64,000 bases of DNA from Actinomadura rayongensis (GCF_009831215.1 NZ_WUTW01000004.1:186001-250000), one strand, 5' to 3'; shown: positions 51,960 to 63,645, counted from the stretch's first letter. A program made the numbers and translations. Notes: a model not told the origin generated them from the sequence alone.

Positions 51960-52678
51960 CCGGCCAGACTACGCACGATCAAGGTCACCGCCGACGTGCC
52001 GACGACGACCAGCACCGCGATCCGCATCCGTCCCGCGTCCAGGTACCGCCGGACGGGCCCGGCGAGCACGAACCCGGCGAGCACGAACGGCGTGAGCGCC
52101 AGCCCGGCCGTCACCTGCCGCGCCGGCAGCTGCCCGACCGCGCCGAGCGTGAGCAGCGAGACGAGCGCGCCGACCGTGAAGAACACCGCGAGCGTGGCGC
52201 GGACGCGCGGCCCGCTGTCGCGCTGGTAGAGCAGCGCGATGGGCGGCCCGCCGATCCCGGACGCCGTCCCGGTCGCGCCCGCGACGAGCCCGGCGGCGCC
52301 GAGCGTGCCGGGGTTGCGCGGGACGGTCGCCGTCCACAGCGTCGCGGCGAGCGCGGCGAGGACGACCCCGCCGATCATCGCCTCCAGCGCCCGGTCCGGC
52401 ACCGCCGCGACCACCCAGACGCCGAGCGGCGTCCCGGCGGCGCGCCCGGCGAACGCCCAGCGGAGACCGCGCAGGTCGGCGTGCCGGACCTCGCGGGTCA
52501 GGGTCGCGAGCGGCAGGAACACCGCCGCGACGAGGATCGCGCCCGGCATCAGGTCCGGGAAGACGAGCGTCACCACCGGCGTCGCGACCAGGCCGACGCC
52601 GAGGCCGACGCTGCTCTGCACGATCGCGCCGAGCAGCGCGGCCAGGCCGCCCACCAGCAGGAATTCCAGAGTCGGCAT
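51956..52678 (-). CDS. TauE/SafE (TSUP) family membrane transporter
   Basis: A 240-residue membrane protein starting at ATG 52678 with seven or eight predicted segments. LLGAIVQSSVGLGVGLVATPVVTLVFP and GLVAGATGTASGIGGPPIALLY are the two halves of the TSUP internal repeat. Relatives export or import sulfite, sulfoacetate or other organic anions. The substrate is unknown. It is followed by mug with overlapping codons. Confidence 0.87.
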   Translation of the reverse strand: MPTLEFLLVGGLAALLGAIVQSSVGLGVGLVATPVVTLVFPDLMPGAILVAAVFLPLATLTREVRHADLRGLRWAFAGRAAGTPLGVWVVAAVPDRALEAMIGGVVLAALAATLWTATVPRNPGTLGAAGLVAGATGTASGIGGPPIALLYQRDSGPRVRATLAVFFTVGALVSLLTLGAVGQLPARQVTAGLALTPFVLAGFVLAGPVRRYLDAGRMRIAVLVVVGTSAVTLIVRSLAG

Positions 52679-52727
52679 AACGCCGCAGGACAGTACACCC
52701 TCGGCTTACCGACCAGATGGACAGGGA

Positions 52728-53666
52728 TCAGGCGGACGCCGCGGTGAGCGCGTCCACCTCCTCCGCCGTCAGCTCGATCTCCGGGAACGCGAGCAGCGGG
52801 CCGAGCTGCTCGACCGTCCGCGCGGACGCGATCGGCGCCACGACGGTCGGCCGCGTCGCCAGCCACGCCAGCGCGATCGACGGGACCGGGACGTCCCGCT
52901 CCCGGGCGATGGCGTCCAGCGCCGCGAGCACCTTCGGCCCGCGCTCAGTCTCCAGGTACTGGGCGGCGCGGCCCGCGCGGGCGCTGTCCACGGTCTGGCC
53001 CGGACGGTACTTGCCCGTCAGGAACCCCGCCGCCAGCGCGAAGTAGGGCAGCGACACGAGCCCGAGCCGGGCGGCGGTGTCCAGCGGCGGCCCCTCGTAG
53101 GCGTCGCGCTCGACGAGGTTGTAGTGCGGCTGGAGCGCGACGTAGCGGGCCCTGCCCTCGGCCTCGCTGAACGCGACGGACGCGGCCAGCCGGTCCGGCT
53201 CGATGTTGGACGCGGCGATCTCGCGGACCTTCCCGGCCCGGACGAGGTCGTCCAGCGCCGTGACGATCTCCTCCACCGGCACGTCCGGGTCGTCGAAGTG
53301 CGTGTAGAGCAGGTCGATCCGGTCGGTCCCGAGGCGCCGCAGCGAGGCGTCGGCGGCGGCCTTCAGCGTCTCGGGCTTCAGCCCCATGAAGTCGGGGTGC
53401 CGACCGACCTTGGTCGCGATGACCACGTCGTCGCGGTTGCCGCGCGCCGCCAGCCACTCGCCGATGATCGTCTCGGACTCGCCGCCCCGGTTGCCGGGCG
53501 CGAACGCGCTGTAGACGTCGGCGGTGTCCACGAAGTTGCCGCCGCCCGCGACATAGCCGTCCAGCACGGCGAAGGACGTCGCGCGGTCGGCCGTCCAGCC
53601 GAACACGTTGCCGCCGAGCGCGAGCGGGAAGACGTTCAGGGATCCTATGGTTTTCAGGTCTGCCAT
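52728..53666 (-). CDS. Aldo/keto reductase
   Basis: A 312-residue TIM-barrel enzyme. ATG 53666 is preferred, with GGAGA about 12 nt upstream; a TTG at 53678 is possible. The catalytic tetrad is Asp47, Tyr52, Lys86 and His123 (DTADVY, IATKVG, YTHFDD). The C-terminal half has the NADPH-binding SALAWL-like helix. It reduces carbonyls with NADPH; the substrate is unknown. It lies 41 bp downstream of the TetR gene, so the two are likely co-transcribed. Confidence 0.92.
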   Translation of the reverse strand: MADLKTIGSLNVFPLALGGNVFGWTADRATSFAVLDGYVAGGGNFVDTADVYSAFAPGNRGGESETIIGEWLAARGNRDDVVIATKVGRHPDFMGLKPETLKAAADASLRRLGTDRIDLLYTHFDDPDVPVEEIVTALDDLVRAGKVREIAASNIEPDRLAASVAFSEAEGRARYVALQPHYNLVERDAYEGPPLDTAARLGLVSLPYFALAAGFLTGKYRPGQTVDSARAGRAAQYLETERGPKVLAALDAIARERDVPVPSIALAWLATRPTVVAPIASARTVEQLGPLLAFPEIELTAEEVDALTAASA

Positions 53667-53707
53667 ACCTGGATCCAATCTCCGGAACCGGACCGGTTAT
53701 TCCGCCC

Positions 53708-54307
53708 CTACCCGTCCGCCGCCCCGCGAAGCTGGCGGACGAGCCCGGCCGCGAGCCGGTCGGCCACCGGGTCGTCCAGCGGCGCGCTACCGACCAGGCA
53801 GCGGTACCACAGGACGCCGAAGACCTGGTCGACGGCGAGGTCGAGGTCGGCGTCCGGCCCGATCTCGTCCCGGGCGGCGACCAGGACGTCCCGCAGCGCC
53901 CGGCGGCGGCGCGCGACGAACTCCTCCATCAGCGCGCGGGCGGCGGGGTCGCGCTGCGCCTCGGCCATCGTCGCGCGCAGCGCCGCCCGGGTGCCGTCCG
54001 GCCCGGCCGCGCGGAACGTCGCGCGGACGAACGCGGCGAGGTCGCCGGCGAGCGTCCCGGTGGCGGGCGCGGGGACCTCGGCCGCCGCGCGCTCGGCCAG
54101 GGCCTCCAGCAGCATCGCGCCCTTGGACGGCCACCACCGGTAGATCGTCTGCCGCCCGACCCCGGCGGCGGCGGCGATGGTGTCGACCGTCACCGGGCCG
54201 CCGCCGGACCGCCCGAGCTGGTCGACCGCGACGTCGAGGATGGCGCGCCGGGCGGCCTCGTTGCGGCGCCGGCCGGTGTGCGGACGGCGCTCCGCGTCCT
54301 TCTCCAT
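53708..54307 (-). CDS. TetR-family regulator
   Basis: A 199-residue protein starting at ATG 54307. Residues 17-63 are the TetR helix-turn-helix (ARRAILDVAVDQLGR; VTVDTIAAAAGVGRQTIYRWWPSKGAML). The C-terminal helical ligand domain (TetR_C_11-like) has the pattern ALMEEFVARRRRALRDVLVAARDEI. Two copies of an inverted repeat lie in the 78 bp between its start and that of the divergent SDR, so it likely represses that gene and its own operon. Confidence 0.92.
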   Translation of the reverse strand: MEKDAERRPHTGRRRNEAARRAILDVAVDQLGRSGGGPVTVDTIAAAAGVGRQTIYRWWPSKGAMLLEALAERAAAEVPAPATGTLAGDLAAFVRATFRAAGPDGTRAALRATMAEAQRDPAARALMEEFVARRRRALRDVLVAARDEIGPDADLDLAVDQVFGVLWYRCLVGSAPLDDPVADRLAAGLVRQLRGAADG

Positions 54308-54324
54308 GCGGAGATCCTAATTGA

Positions 54325-54341
54325 CGAGACCAGAAGTCTCG
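54325..54341. promoter_or_regulatory. TetR operator, copy 1
   Basis: CGAGACCAGAAGTCTCG is a perfect inverted repeat with 6-bp arms and a 5-bp spacer, 18 bp from the TetR start codon. Confidence 0.75.
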
Positions 54342-54353
54342 GTGAATACTTGT

Positions 54354-54370
54354 CGAGACGCTAAGTCTTG
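54354..54370. promoter_or_regulatory. TetR operator, copy 2
   Basis: CGAGACGCTAAGTCTTG repeats copy 1 with one mismatch between its arms; flanking TTGT/ACAA extends the symmetry to 10 bp per arm. It is 29 bp from copy 1 (nearly three helical turns) and 16 bp from the SDR start codon. Confidence 0.75.
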
Positions 54371-54385
54371 ACAAAGGGGGATCCG

Positions 54386-55087
54386 ATGACCGCACGACGC
54401 GTACTGATCATGGGCGGCGGCTCGGGGATCGGCGCGGCCACCGCCGCGCTGTTCGCCGCGCGGGGCGCCGAGGTCGTCATCACCGGGCGCGACGAGGCCC
54501 GCCTCGCCGCGACCGCCGGCGAAAAGATCACCGCGCGGCGCCTGGACGCCGCCGTCGACGACGACGTCACCGCGTTCTTCGCCGGGGACGCCGAGTACGA
54601 CGACCTGGTCCTCGCGCTCAGCGGCGGCGCGGGCGCCGGCCCGTTCGCCGACCTGGACCTGGCCGGGCTGCGCCGAGCGTTCGATGAGAAGTTCTGGCTC
54701 CACCTGGGCGTCCTTCAGGCGGCCCTGCCCCGGTTGCGCGGTTCGGTCACGTTCATCACCGCGTCGTCGGCGCGCGCCGCGCTGGCCGGGACGGCGGGCC
54801 TGGCGGCCGTGAACGGGGCGCTGGAGGCGATGGTCGGGCCGCTGGCGACCGAGCTGGCCCCGCTGCGGGTGAACGCGGTCTCCCCCGGCGTCGTCGCGAC
54901 GCCGTGGTGGGACGGGCTGCCCGCCGACCAGCGGGAGGCGATGTTCGCCGAGCACGCCGCCAAACTGCCGGTCGGCCGGATCGGACGTCCCGAGGACGTC
55001 GCCGAGGCCGTCGTGTTCGCCGCGACCAACGGGTTCACGACCGGGCAGGTCATCGCGGTCAACGGCGGGCTGTCGCTCGCGTCCTGA
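54386..55087 (+). CDS. SDR-fold protein lacking the catalytic Tyr and Lys
   Basis: A 233-residue protein from ATG 54386 (AAAGGGGG upstream). The nucleotide motif GGGSGIG is at 10-16 and a C-terminal SDR end is present (GRPEDVAEAVVFAATNGFTTGQVIAVNGG). Where YxxxK is expected the sequence reads LAAVN (139-143), so both Tyr and Lys are gone, while ITASSAR keeps the Ser strand. Normal oxidoreductase chemistry is doubtful. Some SDRs of this look act in other ways or as NAD(P)-binding regulators. It is divergent from TetR-AKR and probably repressed by the TetR protein. Confidence 0.85.
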   Translation: MTARRVLIMGGGSGIGAATAALFAARGAEVVITGRDEARLAATAGEKITARRLDAAVDDDVTAFFAGDAEYDDLVLALSGGAGAGPFADLDLAGLRRAFDEKFWLHLGVLQAALPRLRGSVTFITASSARAALAGTAGLAAVNGALEAMVGPLATELAPLRVNAVSPGVVATPWWDGLPADQREAMFAEHAAKLPVGRIGRPEDVAEAVVFAATNGFTTGQVIAVNGGLSLAS

Positions 55088-55095
55088 GAAGGCGG

Positions 55096-55129
55096 AAGGG
55101 CCGCCCCCCGCGATCGGGGGGCGGCCCTT
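55096..55129. terminator. Bidirectional terminator between SDR and acnA
   Basis: AAGGGCCGCCCCCCG (55096-55110) pairs with CGGGGGGCGGCCCTT (55115-55129) around the loop CGAT, a perfect 15-bp stem 8 bp after the SDR stop and 13 bp before the acnA stop. Confidence 0.9.
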
Positions 55130-55142
55130 CGGCGTTCGGTGG

Positions 55143-57908
<2,766 letters not shown>

Positions 57909-58114
57909 GGACTCCTCCTCCGTCACCACCGCGCGGTCCGGTCCGGGACACGACGGCGCGGCGCAATCTCTGGCTGTGGCGACCCCGCGAGCGGCCCGGG
58001 TCCCGGGGGGCGTTCCTCCGGGCCTCGGCCGCAGGGCCTCGTCTCTTCCCTGCATCCTGCCGTAGTCGCGGTCCCGGACATGACCCGGGTCCGCCTAACT
58101 TCCGCAGGAATTCT

Positions 58115-58153
58115 CTTGACGTCAAGCTATCTCTGATTTATCTCGACATCAAG
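58115..58153. promoter_or_regulatory. Paired palindromes upstream of acnA
   Basis: CTTGACGTCAAG (58115-58126) is a perfect 12-bp palindrome, and CTCGACATCAAG (58142-58153) matches it at 10 of 12 positions; their centres are 27 bp apart. They lie in the acnA/PadR divergent region. In Streptomyces the MarR-family TamR is known to act on an aconitase gene; that such a protein binds here is only a suggestion. Confidence 0.6.
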
Positions 58154-58205
58154 TTACCCGGTGGGGCGGGGATCCCGGGAACTCCTCTTCCGTTCCGAGC
58201 GCTGT

Positions 58206-58215
58206 CGATATATCG
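58206..58215. promoter_or_regulatory. Candidate PadR operator
   Basis: CGATATATCG is a perfect palindrome, followed by the partial match TGTATCGCG, 49 bp before the PadR start. PadR-type repressors often bind AT-rich palindromes in their own promoters. Confidence 0.5.
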
Positions 58216-58263
58216 TTACTGTATCGCGAAGGCTCACAGACGGATCGAGAGAAGGAGACGACG

Positions 58264-58944
58264 ATGCGCGGATCCCGCGGCGCCGGTCCCGACCCGTGGC
58301 AGGCCCTGGGCGCGTTCGCCCTCGGCGCCAAGGCGGCCCGGCACCTGCACGGCCACGTCCACGGACCCGGGGCCCACGAGGGCGGCTTCGGGATCGGGGT
58401 CGGCGGCCCGTTCGGCTTCGGCGGGTTCGGGGGCGGACGTCCGTCCAAGGCCCCGCGCGGGAACGTCCGGGCGGCGATCCTCAGCCTGCTCGCCGAGGAG
58501 CCCCGCAACGGCTACCAGATCATCCAGGAGATCGAGGAGCGCAGCGGCGGCGGCTGGCGGCCGAGCCCCGGCGCCGTCTACCCGGCGCTCCAGCAGCTCG
58601 CCGACGAGGGCCTGATCGAGGGCGAGGAGGAGGGCGGACGCCGCACCTTCCGGCTCACCGACGCGGGCCGCGCCCACGCCGCCGAGCACGCCGACGAACT
58701 GGCCGAGCCGTGGGCGGCGATGACGCCCGCGTTCGGGGAGAACGTCCCGGACCTGTTCAAGGAGGCCGCGCAGACGGGCGCGGCGGTCATGCAGGTCGTC
58801 CGGTCGGGCTCGCCGGACCAGGTGGCGCGGGCGGGCGCGGTGCTCGCCGACGCGCGCCGCGACCTCTACCGCATCCTCGCCGGGGACGCCCCCGCCGACG
58901 GCACCCCCGACGCCCCCGCCGCGGACCCGGAGGAGCACCCGTGA
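58264..58944 (+). CDS. PadR-family transcriptional regulator
   Basis: A 226-residue protein starting at ATG 58264 after GAGAAGGAG. A Gly/His/Phe-rich N-terminal extension (about 25-60, FGIGVGGPFGFGGFGGG) precedes the winged helix (NVRAAILSLLAEEPRNGYQIIQEIEERSGGGWRPSPGAVYPALQQLADEGLIEGEE). The C-terminal helices (58740-58880) serve dimerisation. It is followed, with GTGA overlap, by a DUF1707 protein, so the pair is one operon. A CGATATATCG palindrome upstream suggests self-control. Confidence 0.92.
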   Translation: MRGSRGAGPDPWQALGAFALGAKAARHLHGHVHGPGAHEGGFGIGVGGPFGFGGFGGGRPSKAPRGNVRAAILSLLAEEPRNGYQIIQEIEERSGGGWRPSPGAVYPALQQLADEGLIEGEEEGGRRTFRLTDAGRAHAAEHADELAEPWAAMTPAFGENVPDLFKEAAQTGAAVMQVVRSGSPDQVARAGAVLADARRDLYRILAGDAPADGTPDAPAADPEEHP

Positions 58945-59435
58945 GCACCGACGACCTGCGCATCGGGGACGCCGAGCGCGACGCCGTCGCGACGGCCCTG
59001 CACGACCACTTCGTGCAGGGCCGGCTGGACCGCGAGGAGCTGGACGAGCGGCTGGACGGCGTCCTCTCCGCCAGGACCACCGGGGACCTGCGGCGCATCG
59101 TCGCGGACCTGCCCGAGCCGAACGGCCTGCCCGAGCCGGAGTTCCCCGCGTTCCCGTGGGGGCCGCTGGCCGGACGCGAGATGCAGCACGCGATGCGGCA
59201 GGCCATGCGCGCGCAGGCGCGGGCGCAGCGCGACCTGCACCGGGGCATGCGGCACGGGCACCCGCACGGGCGACGGCGCGTGATGTTCCCCGTCATGGCG
59301 CTGGTGTTCACCGCGCTGCTGTGGACGGCCGGGATCGGCACGGCGTTCGCCGCCGTGTTCACGCTCGCGCTGGTGGCCTGGACGGGACGCGCGTTCGCCC
59401 ACGCCCGGCGGCACCACGGCTCGCAGCGGGTCTAG
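58941..59435 (+). CDS. DUF1707 (SHOCT-like) membrane protein
   Basis: A 164-residue protein from GTG 58941. Residues 5-57 are the DUF1707 domain (LRIGDAERDAVATALHDHFVQGRLDREELDERLDGVLSARTTGDLRRIVADLP). A basic, Met/Arg/His-rich helix follows, then one or two membrane segments (about 114-150). DUF1707 domains are thought to act as interaction modules in membrane proteins of actinobacteria; the precise role is unknown. It is translationally coupled to the PadR gene and converges on the LuxR-type gene. Confidence 0.85.
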   Translation: MSTDDLRIGDAERDAVATALHDHFVQGRLDREELDERLDGVLSARTTGDLRRIVADLPEPNGLPEPEFPAFPWGPLAGREMQHAMRQAMRAQARAQRDLHRGMRHGHPHGRRRVMFPVMALVFTALLWTAGIGTAFAAVFTLALVAWTGRAFAHARRHHGSQRV

Positions 59436-60052
59436 AGCCCCGCCGCGAAGGCGAGCAGCCCCGCCTCGACCCGGTCGGCGCACCCGAGCCGGCCGACGAC
59501 GCGGGCGACGTCCCGGTCGGCGGATCCGCGCCGCAGCCGCAGGCACCGCGCGATCTGCCGATCGGACAGGCCCTCCCCGAGACAGGCGAGCACGGCGGCG
59601 TCCGCCTCCGACAGCGCCCGCACCCGGCCGAGCGCGGCCGGGCCGGGCGGCTCGCCGGGACCGAGCACGATCCGTCCGACCGCCGCCGCGCGGACCGCGT
59701 CGGCGAGCGCGGCCCCGGTGAGCGCACCGGGCACGAACCCGCGCGCGCCCGCGCGCAGCGCCCGCAGGACGTGCCGGTCGGGCCGCTCGCCCGTCAGCAC
59801 GAGCACGGCGGGCGCCCGCTCCCGGCCGAGCAGCCCGGCGAGCACGGCCAGCCCCTCGCGGGGCGGCCCGAGGTCGAGCAGGACGACGTCGGGCGGCTCG
59901 TCGGACGTTTCGGCCAGCCCGGCATCGGTCAGCGCAGCGGCCAGCCGTCCGGCGACCGCCGGGTCGCGCGCGGCCACCCGGACCCGGGGGACGGACGGTG
60001 CGGACGAAGCGGGCGGGGTCCCGCCCGTACGACGGAAGGGCACGCCGACCAC
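59432..60052 (-). CDS. Degenerate NarL/LuxR-type response regulator
   Basis: About 206 residues from GTG 60052; GTG 60043 is also possible and neither has a good Shine-Dalgarno site. The receiver-like half keeps DVVLLDLGPP but the acidic pair at the start of the fold is not clear. The C-terminal helix-turn-helix (LSEADAAVLACLGEGLSDRQIARCLRLRRGSADRDVARVVGRLGCADRVEAGLLAFAAGL) keeps the LuxR outline without the usual TV-x-TH segment. There is no adjacent kinase. It may act without phosphorylation. It converges on the DUF1707 gene with 4-bp overlap. Confidence 0.65.
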   Translation of the reverse strand: MVGVPFRRTGGTPPASSAPSVPRVRVAARDPAVAGRLAAALTDAGLAETSDEPPDVVLLDLGPPREGLAVLAGLLGRERAPAVLVLTGERPDRHVLRALRAGARGFVPGALTGAALADAVRAAAVGRIVLGPGEPPGPAALGRVRALSEADAAVLACLGEGLSDRQIARCLRLRRGSADRDVARVVGRLGCADRVEAGLLAFAAGL

Positions 60053-60108
60053 GGTAGACGTCGCGCCGGAGAACACAACCCCTCCGCGGGGGAACGTCCC
60101 GGTGACCG

Positions 60109-60729
60109 TCAGCGGAGCGCGGCGGCGGCCCGGGCCAGCTCCTCGATCCGCGCCCAGTCCCCGGCGGCGATCGCGTCGCGCGGCGTCAGCCACGTCCCGC
60201 CGACGCAGCCGACGTTCGGCAGCGCGAGGTAGCCGGGCGCGTTCGCGACCGTCACGCCGCCGGTCGGGCAGAACCGGACCTGGGGCAGCGGGCCGCCGAG
60301 CGCCTTGAGGTACGGAATGCCGCCCGCCGCCTCGGCGGGGAAGAACTTCAGGGCCGTCACGCCCTCTTCGAGCAGGGCCAGGGCCTCGGACGCCGTCGCG
60401 ACGCCCGGCAGGAACGGCACGCCGGTGTCGGCCATCGCGGCGCGCAGCGCGGGCGTGCAGCCGGGGCTGACGAGGAACCGGGCGCCCGCCTTGGCGGCCT
60501 GCTCGGCGTCCGCGCGGCGCACGACGGTGCCCGCGCCGACGACCGCGTCCGGGACCTCGGCGGCGACGCGCTCGATCGCGGGCAGCGCGGCGGGCGTGCG
60601 CAGCGTCAGCTCGATCACCGGCAGGCCGCCCGCCACGAGGGCGCGGGCGAGCGGGACGGCGGCGTCCGCGTCGTCCAGGACGACCACCGGCACCACCGGG
60701 GCGAGGTCGAGCAGAGAGTCGGCGTTCAC
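60109..60729 (-). CDS. eda: 2-keto-3-deoxy-6-phosphogluconate aldolase
   Basis: A 206-residue TIM-barrel enzyme starting at 60729. Catalytic residues are Glu40 (VIELTLRTP) and the Schiff-base Lys128 (ALKFFPAE); GAGTVV, FLVSPG and CPTGGV are the other family blocks. It cleaves KDPG to pyruvate and glyceraldehyde-3-phosphate. Its start overlaps the glucokinase stop by 4 bp, at the end of the edd-glk-eda operon. Confidence 0.95.
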   Translation of the reverse strand: MNADSLLDLAPVVPVVVLDDADAAVPLARALVAGGLPVIELTLRTPAALPAIERVAAEVPDAVVGAGTVVRRADAEQAAKAGARFLVSPGCTPALRAAMADTGVPFLPGVATASEALALLEEGVTALKFFPAEAAGGIPYLKALGGPLPQVRFCPTGGVTVANAPGYLALPNVGCVGGTWLTPRDAIAAGDWARIEELARAAAALR

Positions 60730-61682
60730 GCGGCCTCCAGGGCGAGTTTGGCGGCGGCCCCGGCGAGCGCCGGGCCGGGATGGACGATCAGCCGGGTCGG
60801 GATCGCGGCCACGTAGTCGCCGACCGGCGGCTTGGCCTCGAACCGCGTCCGGAACGCGGACGCGCGCAGCGCCCCGGCGATGCGCGGCAGGATGCCGCCG
60901 CCGAGGTAGACGCCGCCGCGCGCGCCGAGCGTCAGCGCGACGTTGCCCGCGTACGAGCCGAGCAGCGCGCAGAACGTCGCGACGGCCTCCGCGCAGCGCG
61001 GGTCGTCCTCGCGCGCGCAGATGTGCGCGGCGGTGAGCGGACGGGCCGGGTCGCCGTCGAGCACCGCCAGATACCGGTACAGGCGGGCGAGTCCGTTACC
61101 GGACAGCAGCAGCTCGGCGGCGCCCGACCCGTGCTCGGCGCGCAGCAGCCGCACGACCTCGATCTCGCGGTCGGTGGCGGCGGGCGCGTCGACCTGGCCG
61201 CCCTCGCCGGGCAGCGGCACCCAGCCGGACGGCGTGCGCACGAGGCCCGCCGTGCCGAGCCCGGTGCCGGGGCCGACGACGGCGAGCGGCCCGTCGCCGG
61301 ACGGGACCGGCGGGCCGATGTCCGTCACGTCGGACGGCCCGAGGACGGGCAGCGCGCGGGCGAGGGCCTCGAAGTCGTTGATGACGTCCACGTGCGGGAT
61401 GCCGAGCCGGACGGCGACGCCTTCGGCGGTGTCGGCGGGCCAGCCCGCGTTGGTGAGCCGGAACCGTCCGCCCGCGACGGGACCCGCGACGGCCAGGCAC
61501 GCGGCGGCGGGCCGGACCCCGGACGCGTGCCGCTGCAGGTAGGCGGCGGCGGTCTCGGCGAGCCCGGCGTGCCCGGCGGTGGGCAGGACGGCGAGGCGCT
61601 CGGGCGGGGCGCCGGGGCCGTCCAGCAGCGCGAAGCGGGCGTTGGTGCCGCCGATGTCGGCGACCAGCCAGGGGCGCGTCAC
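60726..61682 (-). CDS. glk: Glucokinase (Glk family)
   Basis: A 318-residue kinase from GTG 61682, which overlaps the edd stop (GTGA). [11 protein letters not shown] (9-19) is the phosphate motif of the hexokinase fold, [13 protein letters not shown] holds the catalytic Asp, and [11 protein letters not shown] binds ATP. GEGGQ replaces the more usual GEGGH. It phosphorylates glucose, feeding 6-phosphogluconate to the Entner-Doudoroff enzymes coded on either side. Actinomycetes often use ROK-type kinases; this PF02685-type enzyme suits the ED operon. Confidence 0.92.
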   Translation of the reverse strand: MTRPWLVADIGGTNARFALLDGPGAPPERLAVLPTAGHAGLAETAAAYLQRHASGVRPAAACLAVAGPVAGGRFRLTNAGWPADTAEGVAVRLGIPHVDVINDFEALARALPVLGPSDVTDIGPPVPSGDGPLAVVGPGTGLGTAGLVRTPSGWVPLPGEGGQVDAPAATDREIEVVRLLRAEHGSGAAELLLSGNGLARLYRYLAVLDGDPARPLTAAHICAREDDPRCAEAVATFCALLGSYAGNVALTLGARGGVYLGGGILPRIAGALRASAFRTRFEAKPPVGDYVAAIPTRLIVHPGPALAGAAAKLALEAA

Positions 61683-63493
61683 CGGAACGTCGCCCCGCCC
61701 AGCTCGGCGGGGCCGACCGCGGCGCGGAACGCGGCGAACAGCTCGCGCCCGGTGCCGGCCGCCGGCCCGGGAGCGCCCCCGGCGGGCTCCCGGGCGGCCA
61801 GTTCGTCGTCGGGGACGAGCACTTCGAGCAGGCCCTTGTCGGCGTCGAGCCGGACGACGTCGCCGTCGCGGACCTTCGCCAGCGGCCCGCCCGCCGCCGC
61901 CTCGGGCGACACGTGGATCGCGGCGGGCACCGAGCCGGACGCCCCCGACATCCGCCCGTCGGTGACGAGCGCGACGCGGTGCCCCCGGTCCTGGAGGACG
62001 GCCAGCGGCGGGGTGAGCTTGTGCAGCTCGGGCATCCCGTTGGCGTGCGGCCCCTGGAAGCGGACGACGGCCACGAGGTCGTGCTCCAGCTCGCCCGCCC
62101 TGAACGCGCGCTGCAACTCGTCCTGCGACGAGAACACGCGGGCGGGCGCCTCCACGACGCGGCGCTCGGCCGCGACCGCCGACACCTTGACGACCGCGCG
62201 GCCGAGGTTGCCGGTCACGGTGTGCAGGCCGCCGTGCTCGTCGAACGGGTCGGCGACGGGACGCAGCACGGCCGGGTCGCCGGACTCGGCGGGGACGGGC
62301 GTGTAGGCGAGGGCGTCGCCGTCCAGCGCGGGGACGGAGCGGTAGTCCTCCAGCGTCGCGCCGCCGACCGTGCGGGCGTCGGCGTGCAGCAGGCCCGCGT
62401 CGATCAGCTCGCCGATGAGGAACGCCGTTCCGCCCGCGGCGTGGAAGTGGTTCACGTCGGCGGTGCCGTTGGGGTAGAGCCGGGTGAGCAGCGGCGTGAC
62501 GCGGGACAGCTCGTCGAAGTCGTCCCAGGTCAGCTCCAGGCCCGCGGCGGCGGCCATCGCGACCAGGTGCAGCGTGTGGTTGGTGGACCCGCCGGTGGCC
62601 AGCAGCGCGACGACGGCGTTGGCGAACGCCCGCTCGTCCAGCAGCTCCCCGACCGGCGTGTAGGCGTCGCCGAGCGCGGTCAGCTCCAGGACGCGGCGCC
62701 CGGCGGCGTCGGTGAGCGCGTCGCGCAGCGGGGTGCCCGGCGGGACGAAGCTCGCGCCCGGCAGGTGCAGGCCCATGACCTCCATGAGGAGCTGGTTGGA
62801 GTTCGCGGTGCCGTAGAACGTGCAGGTGCCCGGCGAGTGGTACGACTTGGCCTCGGCGGCGAGCAGCTCGTCGCGGCCGATCTCCCCGGCGGCGTGGCGC
62901 TTGCGGACGGCGGCCTTCTCGGCGTTCGGCAGCCCGGACGCCATCGGCCCGGCCGGGACGAGGATCGCGGGCAGGTGCCCGAAGCTCAGCGCCCCGATCA
63001 CCAGCCCGGGGACGATCTTGTCGCAGACGCCGAGCAGCAGCGCCCCGTCGAACATGTCGTGCGACAGCGCGATCGCGGTGGCCATCGCGACGACGTCCCG
63101 GCTGAACAGCGACAGCTCCATGCCCGCGCGGCCCTGGGTGATGCCGTCGCACATCGCGGGCACGCCGCCCGCGAACTGCGCGGTGCCGCCCGCCGCCGCG
63201 ATCGCGGCCTTGAGCCGGTCGGGGTAGTCCTTGAGCGGCTGGTGCGCCGACAGCATGTCGTTGTAGGCGGACACGATCGCGATGTTCGGGGTGGCCGCGC
63301 CGCGCAGCAGCAGCTTGTCGCCGGGCGAGCAGGCGGCGAAGCCGTGGGCGAGGTTGGCACAGCCGAGCGCGCCGCGCGCGGGCCCGGCCAGGCGGGCGTC
63401 CGCTATCCGGTCCAGGTACGCGGCGCGGGTCGCGGCGCTGCGCTCGGCGATCCGGGCGGTGACGCGGGCGAGGACGGGATGCGGACTGCTCAC
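61679..63493 (-). CDS. edd: 6-phosphogluconate dehydratase
   Basis: A 604-residue enzyme; GTG 63493 follows GAGGAG. Cys in AMCDGITQG and in GVCDKIVPG bind the 4Fe-4S cluster; [15 protein letters not shown] and [22 protein letters not shown] are IlvD/Edd family blocks, and the Edd-specific length and [18 protein letters not shown] block separate it from IlvD. It makes KDPG from 6-phosphogluconate. It leads the edd-glk-eda operon and is divergent from a ROK repressor, which probably controls it. Confidence 0.95.
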   Translation of the reverse strand: MSSPHPVLARVTARIAERSAATRAAYLDRIADARLAGPARGALGCANLAHGFAACSPGDKLLLRGAATPNIAIVSAYNDMLSAHQPLKDYPDRLKAAIAAAGGTAQFAGGVPAMCDGITQGRAGMELSLFSRDVVAMATAIALSHDMFDGALLLGVCDKIVPGLVIGALSFGHLPAILVPAGPMASGLPNAEKAAVRKRHAAGEIGRDELLAAEAKSYHSPGTCTFYGTANSNQLLMEVMGLHLPGASFVPPGTPLRDALTDAAGRRVLELTALGDAYTPVGELLDERAFANAVVALLATGGSTNHTLHLVAMAAAAGLELTWDDFDELSRVTPLLTRLYPNGTADVNHFHAAGGTAFLIGELIDAGLLHADARTVGGATLEDYRSVPALDGDALAYTPVPAESGDPAVLRPVADPFDEHGGLHTVTGNLGRAVVKVSAVAAERRVVEAPARVFSSQDELQRAFRAGELEHDLVAVVRFQGPHANGMPELHKLTPPLAVLQDRGHRVALVTDGRMSGASGSVPAAIHVSPEAAAGGPLAKVRDGDVVRLDADKGLLEVLVPDDELAAREPAGGAPGPAAGTGRELFAAFRAAVGPAELGGATFR

Positions 63494-63617
63494 GGGTGAC
63501 GCTCCTCGGGGCGGGATCGGGCGGCGTGCCGCAACCTACCGAGACATCGGCGATCGCGACAAGCGTACTTTCGCAGCCCAGCTGACAAAAGACCCGAACT
63601 TGCACCAAATGGACGAA

Positions 63618-63627
63618 CCGAATTCGG
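63618..63627. promoter_or_regulatory. Candidate operator of the Entner-Doudoroff operon
   Basis: CCGAATTCGG is a perfect 10-bp palindrome, 19 bp before the ROK repressor start and about 125 bp from edd. It sits in a lower-GC stretch (63560-63630), the likely promoter area for both directions. Confidence 0.5.
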
Positions 63628-63645
63628 CCGTGCTTCACTGGCGGC

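Larger units (their letters stand above)
57909..58263. other. Divergent regulatory region acnA / padR-like gene
   Basis: A 355-bp region. The half next to acnA is GC-rich and probably a long leader of the acnA message. The right half is AT-richer and holds the two CTTGACGTCAAG-type sites (58115-58153) and the CGATATATCG palindrome (58206-58215). No small gene is credible in it. Confidence 0.6.
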
